Positions 1 to 5,969 of a stretch of 6,228 nucleotides of DNA are shown here, piece after piece (within the stretch, counting starts at the first letter, position 1; each line of letters begins with the position of its first letter). The stretch comes from a bacterium ADurb.Bin374. Its GTDB lineage: Bacteria; Riflebacteria; Ozemobacteria; Ozemobacterales; Ozemobacteraceae. The notes beneath the pieces were generated by a model. The model was given only the letters and a program-made list of their open reading frames with translations, was not told the origin of the DNA and searched no databases. The stretch is taken from assembly GCA_002068715.1 (NCBI GenBank), contig MWAR01000536.1:1-6228 (forward strand). Direction: 5' to 3'. The position numbers and the translations under genes are program-made.

Positions 1-1265
1 GGGGGGCTTCGCGCCCTGTGGGGGCAGGTCACCTTCCGCACGTTCGAGCGCGGCTCCGTCGCCGCGGCTCTGGTCGACGTCGCGGGGGGGGGCGGCTGTT
101 TCGCCCGGCTGTCAGGCGTTTTCGGTTTGATCGGAGGAAGCATCGAAATATCGAAGAAGTCGTCTTCCGCGTTCGGTTTCGGTGCGGTGGGTGCAGCCGG
201 CTTCGCGGGCTTTGGCGGATGGGCGGGAGGGACGGGCTTCGGCGCCTCGGCGATGCGCGGGGGTTCGGCAGGTAGTTCCGGGGCCGGCTTGAGGGTGGGA
301 AGTTCCTGCTCTGCCGACGGAACGGGTGATTTCTCGGAAACGGGATGTGGGACGGCGAATTCAGGCTCCGGATGCGTCACGGAAGGCACGGGCCGGGAGA
401 TGACCGTCTTGGGAAGCTCGATGGGAGCAGTCGGGACGGGGTGGACGGGAGTCTCCGGCCGGACAGGTGTCGGCACTGGCTTCACCGGTGTGAGCTTCTC
501 CGGAACGAACGGATGCTGCGCGGGTTTCAGAGGAGTCAATCTGCCGGCATCCGGTTTCGGGGTGGTCGGAACGGGCATGAAAGGAGACGTCTTCCCGATA
601 TCGGGGGCCGGCACGGGTGTCAGCGGCTTAATTGGGGCCTGAACACCTGGGGGCGACGGCACTTGTGCCGGGCCGAGGGGCCTCAATTGAGTGGGTGTAA
701 CCGGTCTCGCGGCTTCTTTCCCGGTACCGGCGGGTGTCGGCTGGGAAAAGGGACCGGAGGGTTTGAACGGCTCGACAGGTTTGATCGGGGTGGGTTTCAG
801 CGGTTCGATCTTCCGCGGAAGCGGTTTCAGCAGGGATGGGCCGGTCGTGACGGGCCTGCGCTGCTGGCCGGTGTGAGGGAGACCGGCGACGAGGGGCTTT
901 CCGCAACAGGGACAGAATTTGAAGACCGTATGACAGTCGGGGCAGTGAAACCCTTCACCGCCGCCCGCGCCAGGCATGGCAGGGGTGACTTTCGATTCCC
1001 ATTTGCCGAAAACATTTTTCGTCCAGTTCTCGAACTCGAATTTCAGTTCTTTCACGCCGCGCTGGGCACGCAGCGTGGATTCGATGAATTTTATCTCGAT
1101 GGCTGTTTCGTCGGGAGTCTTGTCGAACCCGATGAAAGTCAGATCGCCGGTAAAGGTGACGACGCCGTTCAAAACGGCGAATTTTAGTTTGCCGAGATCG
1201 ATACGCCGGCCGGATAACTCACGTCTGATGCCGGCACTGATCTCAAAATCCGTAACCTCCCGCAC
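1..1265 (-). CDS. BON-like / zinc-ribbon / proline-rich protein, 3' end outside window
   Basis: I do not recognise this as a named gene. The minus-strand frame starts at GTG 1265-1263 and stays open for 421 complete codons to the left edge, so the C-terminus is missing. GTG was chosen because GGAGGTGA ends 4 bases upstream, an in-frame TGA lies at 1295-1293, and the first in-frame ATG comes only at residue 97. Residues about 9-81 read like a BON domain: an amphipathic helix, a strand leading to NGVVTFTG (33-40), a second helix, then GVKELKFEFENW (70-81). Residues 106-125 form a compact zinc ribbon of pattern CX2CX6CX2CG (Cys108, 111, 118, 121, plus Cys120). Residues about 126-394 are low-complexity Pro/Lys/Thr/Val sequence with degenerate PLKP, PIKP and TPVKP units. 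This tail resembles TonB-like rigid spacers and is probably extended or disordered. No signal peptide or membrane helix is visible in this frame. A role in envelope tethering or as a scaffold is only a guess. Certainty that it is coding is high; function is unknown. Confidence 0.8.
   Translation of the reverse strand, partial: MREVTDFEISAGIRRELSGRRIDLGKLKFAVLNGVVTFTGDLTFIGFDKTPDETAIEIKFIESTLRAQRGVKELKFEFENWTKNVFGKWESKVTPAMPGAGGGEGFHCPDCHTVFKFCPCCGKPLVAGLPHTGQQRRPVTTGPSLLKPLPRKIEPLKPTPIKPVEPFKPSGPFSQPTPAGTGKEAARPVTPTQLRPLGPAQVPSPPGVQAPIKPLTPVPAPDIGKTSPFMPVPTTPKPDAGRLTPLKPAQHPFVPEKLTPVKPVPTPVRPETPVHPVPTAPIELPKTVISRPVPSVTHPEPEFAVPHPVSEKSPVPSAEQELPTLKPAPELPAEPPRIAEAPKPVPPAHPPKPAKPAAPTAPKPNAEDDFFDISMLPPIKPKTPDSRAKQPPPPATSTRAAATEPRSNVRKVTCPHRARSP
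84..92. repeat. nine-base G/C homopolymer inside the proline-rich coding region
   Basis: Nine G on the plus strand are read as three CCC proline codons (residues 392-394) on the coding strand. Tracts of this length are prone to polymerase slippage and to sequencing or assembly error. Loss of one C would bring a TGA into frame at 31-29. Gain of one C keeps the gene open to the window edge in a different frame. Confidence 0.7.
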
Positions 1266-1269
1266 TGCG

Positions 1270-1277
1270 TCACCTCC
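1270..1277 (-). promoter_or_regulatory. strong ribosome binding site for the GTG-initiated gene
   Basis: GGAGGTGA is an eight-base match to the anti-Shine-Dalgarno end of 16S rRNA. It lies 4 bases before GTG 1265-1263, or 7 bases counting from GGAGG. It fixes the start of the BON-like gene at a non-ATG codon and implies that the gene is translated independently of the short upstream ORF. Confidence 0.75.
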
Positions 1278-1292
1278 GCGGCTGGGGCGATT

Positions 1293-1403
1293 TCACATTC
1301 CCCCGTGGCTTTTGAACACCCAAACAGAAAAGAACAGATTCAGCATGCAGATCAGGACATTTTTCAGAACCTGGCCTGCAAACAACGGAGCACAAAGCGA
1401 CAT
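1293..1403 (-). CDS. possible small membrane protein or leader peptide, 36 aa
   Basis: This short frame runs from ATG 1403-1401 to TGA 1295-1293. It is preceded by GAGGAG (1415-1410) at an ideal 6-base spacing and lies about 40 bases downstream of a predicted transcription start. The peptide begins MSLCAPLFAG. Its middle (about residues 11-30) is hydrophobic, with Leu, Val, Ile, Phe, Met and Trp and only one Lys, and is long enough to cross a membrane once. It ends in a short polar tail (KSHGGM). No family was recognised. It is in the same frame as the downstream gene, with nine codons between its TGA and the GTG. It could be a real single-pass small protein, a regulatory leader, or a former N-terminal anchor of the downstream protein cut off by a nonsense codon. 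The ribosome binding site is the main support; length alone would not justify the call. Confidence 0.45.
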   Translation of the reverse strand: MSLCAPLFAGQVLKNVLICMLNLFFSVWVFKSHGGM

Positions 1404-1409
1404 ATCGGT

Positions 1410-1415
1410 CTCCTC
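1410..1415 (-). promoter_or_regulatory. ribosome binding site for the 36-codon ORF
   Basis: GAGGAG lies 6 bases before ATG 1403-1401. It is purine-rich and well spaced, and it is the principal reason for treating the short hydrophobic frame as possibly translated. Confidence 0.5.
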
Positions 1416-1449
1416 AGACTTTCGGCATAATGTGGCTGTTTATTGAGGC

Positions 1450-1479
1450 AGTATATCACCGACGGCATGAAACCGGCAA
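1450..1479 (-). promoter_or_regulatory. sigma70-type promoter with extended -10
   Basis: Read on the minus strand, TTGCCG (1479-1474, 4 of 6 to the -35 consensus) is followed after 18 bases by TATACT (1455-1450, 5 of 6 to the -10 consensus). TG lies one base upstream of the -10 hexamer (TGATATACT), giving an extended -10. Transcription would start near 1443, leaving about a 40-base leader before the ATG of the short ORF. The element lies in the intergenic space after the miaA stop, in a locally AT-richer stretch. It would let the 36-codon ORF and the BON-like gene be expressed apart from the upstream operon. This is a sequence match only. Confidence 0.55.
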
Positions 1480-1493
1480 TTTCACTGGGGGTT

Positions 1494-2402
1494 TCAACAG
1501 CCCAGGAATGCCCCTGTTCGTTTGATGATGTCCGCGGATGTTTCTCGACGTCCGAGATCGTGCATCACGCCGCCCGGTCTTTTTCGGAACCAGGTCTCCT
1601 GCCGCTTCGCATACTGCCGGGTGTGGGCGATGATCGCCTCTCTGACGGAAGCCTCGTCCGCATGCGGCTCGGCCCATTCGGCGTATCCGATGCTTTTCAG
1701 CCCGGGGGCGTCGCTTCCGAATCTGGCGATGAGGGAACGCGCCTCGTTGGCCAGTCCTGCCGCGATCATCGCGTCGACCCGGCCGGCTATGCGCTCGTGC
1801 AGAGACTCGCGGTCGATCGTCACGAGGATCGGGAACGCGGTTGCCCGGATGGCTCCATGCCGCATCCGAACGTCGGCAAGCGGGCGGCCGCCGGCGAGGA
1901 CAAGCTCGAGAGCGCGCAGGACCCGTCTTGGGTTCCGACGGTCGATCGATGCGCCCCCGGCGGGATCGAGCCGGTCGAGCTCGTCGAGAAGGACCTGGAG
2001 CCCCTCGCTTTCGAGGCGGTCCTGGAGGAGGAGCTGCAGCGCGGGGTCACCCGACTCCTCCGGCAGGCCTTCGATCAGGGCGTCGTAATAAAATCCCGTT
2101 CCGCCGACCAGAAGAGGGACTTTGCCGGCTGCCCAGAGCGATTCGCAGCAGGCGGTGGCCTGCCGGGCATACTCGCCTGCGCTGAACCGCTCGCCGGGAC
2201 CGACCAGATCGAACAGGTGATGCGGAACCGCCGCGCGCTCCCCTGGACCCGGCTTCGCCGTTCCGATCTCCATCTCCCGGTAAATCTGCCGGGAGTCGCA
2301 GTTGACGATCTCGAATCCGAATCTGCGTGCCAGATCGAGCGCCAGGGCCGATTTTCCGCAGGCGGTCGGGCCGAGGACAGCGATGAGAGGCTGGGGGGGC
2401 AT
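1494..2402 (-). CDS. miaA: tRNA dimethylallyltransferase MiaA
   Basis: MiaA transfers a dimethylallyl group from dimethylallyl diphosphate to N6 of A37 in tRNAs that read UNN codons, giving i6A, the substrate of MiaB. The 302-residue product is the usual bacterial length. The phosphate-binding loop GPTACGKS is at 11-18. The family block DSRQIYREMEIGTAKP is at 36-51; its Asp and Ser sit at the catalytic and A37-binding site in known structures. HHLFD (61-65), GGTGFYYDALIEGLP (100-114), DRRNPRRVLRALE (154-166), SIGYAEW (237-243) and TRQYAKRQETWFRK (261-274) complete the signature. The ATG at 2402 lies 5 bases after the mutL stop with only a weak purine stretch before it, so translation probably depends on ribosomes leaving mutL. 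MutL-MiaA adjacency is common in bacteria. No key residue appears missing. Confidence 0.97.
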   Translation of the reverse strand: MPPQPLIAVLGPTACGKSALALDLARRFGFEIVNCDSRQIYREMEIGTAKPGPGERAAVPHHLFDLVGPGERFSAGEYARQATACCESLWAAGKVPLLVGGTGFYYDALIEGLPEESGDPALQLLLQDRLESEGLQVLLDELDRLDPAGGASIDRRNPRRVLRALELVLAGGRPLADVRMRHGAIRATAFPILVTIDRESLHERIAGRVDAMIAAGLANEARSLIARFGSDAPGLKSIGYAEWAEPHADEASVREAIIAHTRQYAKRQETWFRKRPGGVMHDLGRRETSADIIKRTGAFLGC

Positions 2403-2407
2403 CTCGT

Positions 2408-4321
2408 TCAGACGCGGAGGAAACCGTGCTCGATCTGTCGCGTTGCGAGGCGGACGACGATCGGCCTGCCGTGCGGGCAGGTGAACGGGTTCGGAGTTTT
2501 CAGCAACTGTTCGAGAAGCGAGCGCATCTCGGGCTCCTTCAGCGGATCGCCGGCCTTGACCGCGGCTTTGCAGGCCATCATCTTCAGCAGGTCGAGCTTC
2601 ACCTCGTCGAGCGAGCGCGTTTCCCAGCCGCCGAGCACCTGGGAAAGGAGATCCTGGATGACCTCGTTGTCTGCCGACTTGCCGCCGAGGATGGGCACCG
2701 AGATCGCGTAGAACTGGCCGTCTTCCTCCTGCTGGATGCTGAACCCGAGCTCTCTGAGCTGCTCGCCGCGCTCCTTCATGATCATGCGCTCGGATGGGAG
2801 CAGCTTGAGCGGAATCGGGAACAAGAGGGGCTGCGCGGCGATCTTCTGGTCGCGATATGCCTGGACGTATGTGTCGAACAGGATGCGCTCGTGGGCCGCG
2901 TGCTGGTCGACGATGAACAGGCCGTCGCGGTCCTCGCCGAGCAGGTAGGCCTGGAGCAGCTGCGCCAGAATTCTCGGCTCCTGGAGCTGTTTAACGGGCT
3001 CGAGGGCCGCCCCGGCCGCCGAGTTCGGGCCGAGCCGTTCCACCGCTTCCTTCAGCTCATACACCCGGCCGGCCACCGCGGGCTGAGGAACTGGCGAGGT
3101 TGCAGAGTCGGCTCCCGATGCGGCTGATTCACCGAACAACGATGGATGCGCGGACTCAGACGGGGAAAACGCGGGGGTCGCTTCATCCCGGTCGGATTCG
3201 GTGGCGGCTGGCTGGTCGTCGGCGCGGGTTTCGGCCGAAATGTCGAAGTCAGCGGAGGCCGTGCCGTCGGGCGCGACCATCGAAAGCCCGGAAAGGGTTG
3301 TCTGGAGGGCTTCCCAGACAAGACCGAAAATCCAGCGCTCGTCGCGGAACCGTACCTCGATCTTCTGTGGATGCACGTTGACGTCGACGACTTCCGGGGG
3401 GAGGCGCAGATCGAAAATCAGGACCGGCCAGCGGCCTCGCGGAAAGAACGCCGACAGGGCTTTCGCGACGGCCTGCGAGAGCAGTTTCGACCGAACGTAA
3501 CGGCGGTTGACCAGGAGCGTCATGTAGCGGTTCGACGGCCGCGCGTCGGTTGGGCGCGAGATGAACCCGCGAAGGGAACAGCCGGTTCCAGCCAGGGAGA
3601 GGGGCTCCTTGATCGGAATCAGCGAGCCCGTCACCTCGGGGCCATACACGGCGAGCACGGCGTCGATGAGGCTGCCCGAGCCCGGCGATGAGGCCAGCGG
3701 AGCGTTGTTGCGGGTGAATCGGAAGGCGATTTCGGGATACCCGAGCATGTAATGGCAGACGACATCGGAAATCTGCGCCATTTCGCTCTGGACCGACTTG
3801 AGAAATTTTCGGCGGGCGGGCACGTTGAAGAACAGGTTGCGCACCTGGATACGCGTGCCGCGCGGAAAGTGGTCGGGTTCGACGCTGCCGAGGCGGCCAC
3901 CGTCGACCTGGAGGCGGGTGCCGGCCTCGCTGCCGGCGAGGCGCGTGACCAGCGCGACGCGCGACACGGCGGCGATCGTGGCGAGGGCTTCGCCCCGGAA
4001 CCCGAGCGATTCGAGATGGTCGAGGTCGGTCTCGCTCCGGATCTTGCTGGTGGCGTGGGGAGTGAAGGCGAGAACGGCGTCCTGCCGGCACATGCCGTTG
4101 CCGTCGTCGGTGATCTCGATCAGCTTCTGGCCGCCTTCCTTGATCTCTATCTCGATGCGGCGCGCCTGGGCATCGATCGCGTTCTCGACCAGCTCTTTCA
4201 CGACCGAGGCAGGGCGCTCGACGACTTCGCCCGCGGCGATGCGGCCGACGACCTCTTCGGACAGGACCCGGATGACGCCGGACGTATTCTGGTTCTTCTC
4301 TGTGGCTGCGTCTGAAGTCAT
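2408..4321 (-). CDS. mutL: DNA mismatch repair protein MutL (nicking endonuclease type)
   Basis: MutL links MutS mismatch recognition to strand removal. The product is 637 residues. The N-terminal GHKL ATPase has GEVVERPASVVKELVENAIDA (31-51), with Glu43 and Asn47 at the positions of E. coli Glu29 and Asn33, DDGNG at 72-76, ATSK at 90-93 and GFRGEAL at 107-113. A Ser/Pro/Ala/acidic linker covers about 345-445. The C-terminal domain carries the endonuclease motifs DQHAAHE (472-478), ACK (583-585), CPHGRP (615-620) and a terminal FLR (634-636), plus a likely beta-clamp contact QPLLFP (497-502). These imply methyl-independent repair in which MutL itself nicks DNA, with no MutH. In the usual DQHAX2EX4E motif the last Glu is Asp483. 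The start at 4321 overlaps the tsaD stop by 4 bases and places the conserved N-terminus about 14 residues in; the frame runs further upstream, but that sequence lies within tsaD and is unlike MutL. Confidence 0.97.
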   Translation of the reverse strand: MTSDAATEKNQNTSGVIRVLSEEVVGRIAAGEVVERPASVVKELVENAIDAQARRIEIEIKEGGQKLIEITDDGNGMCRQDAVLAFTPHATSKIRSETDLDHLESLGFRGEALATIAAVSRVALVTRLAGSEAGTRLQVDGGRLGSVEPDHFPRGTRIQVRNLFFNVPARRKFLKSVQSEMAQISDVVCHYMLGYPEIAFRFTRNNAPLASSPGSGSLIDAVLAVYGPEVTGSLIPIKEPLSLAGTGCSLRGFISRPTDARPSNRYMTLLVNRRYVRSKLLSQAVAKALSAFFPRGRWPVLIFDLRLPPEVVDVNVHPQKIEVRFRDERWIFGLVWEALQTTLSGLSMVAPDGTASADFDISAETRADDQPAATESDRDEATPAFSPSESAHPSLFGESAASGADSATSPVPQPAVAGRVYELKEAVERLGPNSAAGAALEPVKQLQEPRILAQLLQAYLLGEDRDGLFIVDQHAAHERILFDTYVQAYRDQKIAAQPLLFPIPLKLLPSERMIMKERGEQLRELGFSIQQEEDGQFYAISVPILGGKSADNEVIQDLLSQVLGGWETRSLDEVKLDLLKMMACKAAVKAGDPLKEPEMRSLLEQLLKTPNPFTCPHGRPIVVRLATRQIEHGFLRV

Positions 4322-5328
4322 AGCGGAAAGGGTGCTCCCATTGGCCAGTCGGCGCGGGCGTTGACCAACAGCGGATCGATATCGACCGTTGCGGCCGAGA
4401 AGAATCCCTGGGCGGCGGTCATGGCCGCGTTGTCGGTGCACAACGCCGGCGGGGGAACGAGGAACTCGATGCCGTCTCGTTCGCACATCGCGGCCATCGC
4501 TTCGCGGAGCGGCTTGTTCGCCGCGACGCCGCCGGCCATCACGAGACGTTTTGTGTTCGTTTCGGAAAGCGCTGCCGAGGCTTTGCTGACGAGAGTGTCG
4601 GAGACCGCAGCCTGCAGGCTCGCGCAGACGTCGGGAACCGAGAGCCGGTCGCCCTCCTGCTCGTGCAGATGCAGGACGGCCGTTTTCAGACCGCTGAAGC
4701 TGAATCCGTGGCCTTTGCCCAGCATCGGCCGGGGAAGCTTGTATCGTTTTGGATCGCCGGTCAGGCCCGATTTCTGGATGGCGGGGCCGCCGGGATAGCC
4801 CAGACCGAGAAGCCGCGCGGCCTTGTCGAACAGTTCACCCGGCGCGTCGTCGGCCGTGCGGCCGAGCGTAGTGAACGCGCGTGGCCCCTCGGCCAATACG
4901 AGGTTGGCATGGCCGCCGGACACGATCAGACCGACGTAGGGGAATCTGGGATGCTTGTGGGTGGCAAGAAATGCCGCGGCGAGATGGGCCTCGAGATGGT
5001 TGACCGGGATCAGCGGAAGTCGAAACCGCCATGCGAGCGCTTTCGCCGTGGAAAGACCTACAAGAAGCGGCCCCAGCAGCCCCGGGCCGGCGGTGACGGC
5101 GATCTGGTCGATCGCGTCGAACTCGACGCCGGCGATGCCGAGCGCCTGCTGCAGGAGGGGAAGCATGGCTTCGAGATGCTTGCGCGACGCCACTTCCGGA
5201 ACGACGCCGCCAAACCGCTGATGGACCTCGACCTGGGACGAGACCAGGCTTGACATGACGCGGATGCCGTCTTCGACGAGCGCGACGGAGGTGTCGTCGC
5301 AGGAACTTTCTATACCAAGTGTTATCAT
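4318..5328 (-). CDS. tsaD: tRNA threonylcarbamoyladenosine transferase TsaD
   Basis: TsaD is the Kae1/Qri7-family catalytic subunit that moves threonylcarbamoyl from threonylcarbamoyl-AMP onto A37 of ANN-decoding tRNAs, in a cytoplasmic complex with TsaB and TsaE. The 336-residue product is the typical length. It opens with the ASKHA phosphate motif GIESSCDDTSVALV (5-18). The metal ligands are visible as His111 and His115 (NHLEAHL), with Asp299 in CTDNAAM completing the site. SGGH (137-140), the GRTADDAPGELFDKAARLLG block (156-175), GYPGGP (177-182), FSFSGLKTAV (209-218) and AGGVAANKPLRE (265-276) are all standard. The ATG at 5328 overlaps the tsaB stop (ATGA), with GGAG 9 bases upstream. Downstream, its stop overlaps the mutL start in the same way. 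I see no missing catalytic residue. Confidence 0.98.
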   Translation of the reverse strand: MITLGIESSCDDTSVALVEDGIRVMSSLVSSQVEVHQRFGGVVPEVASRKHLEAMLPLLQQALGIAGVEFDAIDQIAVTAGPGLLGPLLVGLSTAKALAWRFRLPLIPVNHLEAHLAAAFLATHKHPRFPYVGLIVSGGHANLVLAEGPRAFTTLGRTADDAPGELFDKAARLLGLGYPGGPAIQKSGLTGDPKRYKLPRPMLGKGHGFSFSGLKTAVLHLHEQEGDRLSVPDVCASLQAAVSDTLVSKASAALSETNTKRLVMAGGVAANKPLREAMAAMCERDGIEFLVPPPALCTDNAAMTAAQGFFSAATVDIDPLLVNARADWPMGAPFPL

Positions 5329-5969
5329 GATGCGCTGCTCCGGCGCTTCTCGAGATTGATCTCCGCCTGTGACGGGACGACATACAGCGGAAGCGCCTTC
5401 AGAAGGGCTTCATAGCTGGTCGGCGCGGCCGTCTGCATGAGATCGTGAAGAATCGCGGGGTTCGGATCGACGCGAGTTACATCCCGGTTCTCGTGCCTGA
5501 TGCCGTACGTCGGTCTGCCGTCCGCGGCCGGGCCGGGAAGATCGAGGCGCGGCGAGAGGCTGACGAACGGCATCTCGAGCGGAAGCTCCAGGTCGACGAC
5601 GAACGCCTGGTTGAGCAGGGCCGGGATCGTCAGCCGGACGGGCCCCGTCACGCCGCTCGAGGCGATGGTGTGCGCCGACCAGGTGAACAGGTCGACGGGC
5701 GTCAGGGGCGAGCCGGTGGCGAGCGCGAGCGTCCGCATGAAGGCGGCCGCGACCCGGAGCCCGGTGAGACTTCCGGGGCCGGTTCCGAGACCGAATCGGG
5801 AGATGTCGCTGACTCTGAGACCCGCCCGTTCGAGCATCTCCTCGCACAGGCGCGTCACGCGGGAGGCGAGGTTGCGCTCGGTGTTCCACTGGAACGGGAA
5901 GAACTCCCGGGCCGTCCCGACCTGGCCGACGACCTCGGTCGACGAAGCATCGAGGAAGATATAGTTCAT
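5325..5969 (-). CDS. tsaB: t6A synthesis scaffold protein TsaB
   Basis: TsaB is an inactive paralogue of TsaD that dimerises with it and is needed for t6A formation in bacteria. The product is 214 residues, slightly short of the common 220-230. It begins with a degenerate ASKHA phosphate loop (LDASS, 6-10) and has the family signature GTGPGSLTGLR (62-72). The C-terminal PLYVVPSQAEIN (194-205) matches the usual P-L-Y-x-x-x-S-x-A-E ending. The middle (about 130-170) is variable and looks unlike well-known TsaB proteins. The start at 5969 was chosen because it overlaps the tsaE stop as ATGA, has AAGGGAG 9 bases upstream, and begins with the typical hydrophobic strand. An earlier in-frame ATG at 6101 would add an Arg-rich, non-TsaB stretch that is really tsaE read in another frame. 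Confidence 0.95.
   Translation of the reverse strand: MNYIFLDASSTEVVGQVGTAREFFPFQWNTERNLASRVTRLCEEMLERAGLRVSDISRFGLGTGPGSLTGLRVAAAFMRTLALATGSPLTPVDLFTWSAHTIASSGVTGPVRLTIPALLNQAFVVDLELPLEMPFVSLSPRLDLPGPAADGRPTYGIRHENRDVTRVDPNPAILHDLMQTAAPTSYEALLKALPLYVVPSQAEINLEKRRSSAS

Noticed and set aside
810..821. Perfect 12-bp palindrome CTTCCGCGGAAG flanked by two copies of GGTTTCAGC.
   Set aside because: It lies deep inside the proline-rich coding region, where repeated Leu-Lys-Pro codons produce such repeats. There is no sign of a regulatory role.
628..1015. Two minus-strand frames of 92 and 62 codons inside the BON-like gene.
   Set aside because: They are out-of-frame readings of the larger gene with no ribosome binding site or domain sense.
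127..1187. Two long plus-strand frames rich in Gly/Thr/Ser or Arg/Gly opposite the proline-rich gene.
   Set aside because: They are the complement of proline codons (CCN read as NGG/GGN). The minus-strand frame has a strong ribosome binding site, a BON-like pattern and a zinc ribbon, and is uninterrupted.
1293..1295. In-frame TGA between the short ORF and the BON-like gene as a selenocysteine codon.
   Set aside because: I see no convincing SECIS-like hairpin just downstream, no redox motif around the codon, and there is a strong ribosome binding site for a new start at 1265.
1468..1496. Inverted repeat TGAAACC / GGTTTCA around the miaA stop as a transcription terminator.
   Set aside because: The stem is only 7 bp with a 15-base loop, has low GC for a terminator, and is not followed by a T tract. 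It also overlaps the predicted -35.
1443..2711. A 422-codon plus-strand open frame antisense to miaA and the end of mutL.
   Set aside because: miaA and mutL on the other strand are unmistakable. The plus-strand product has no recognisable motif, and long antisense frames are expected in GC-rich coding DNA.
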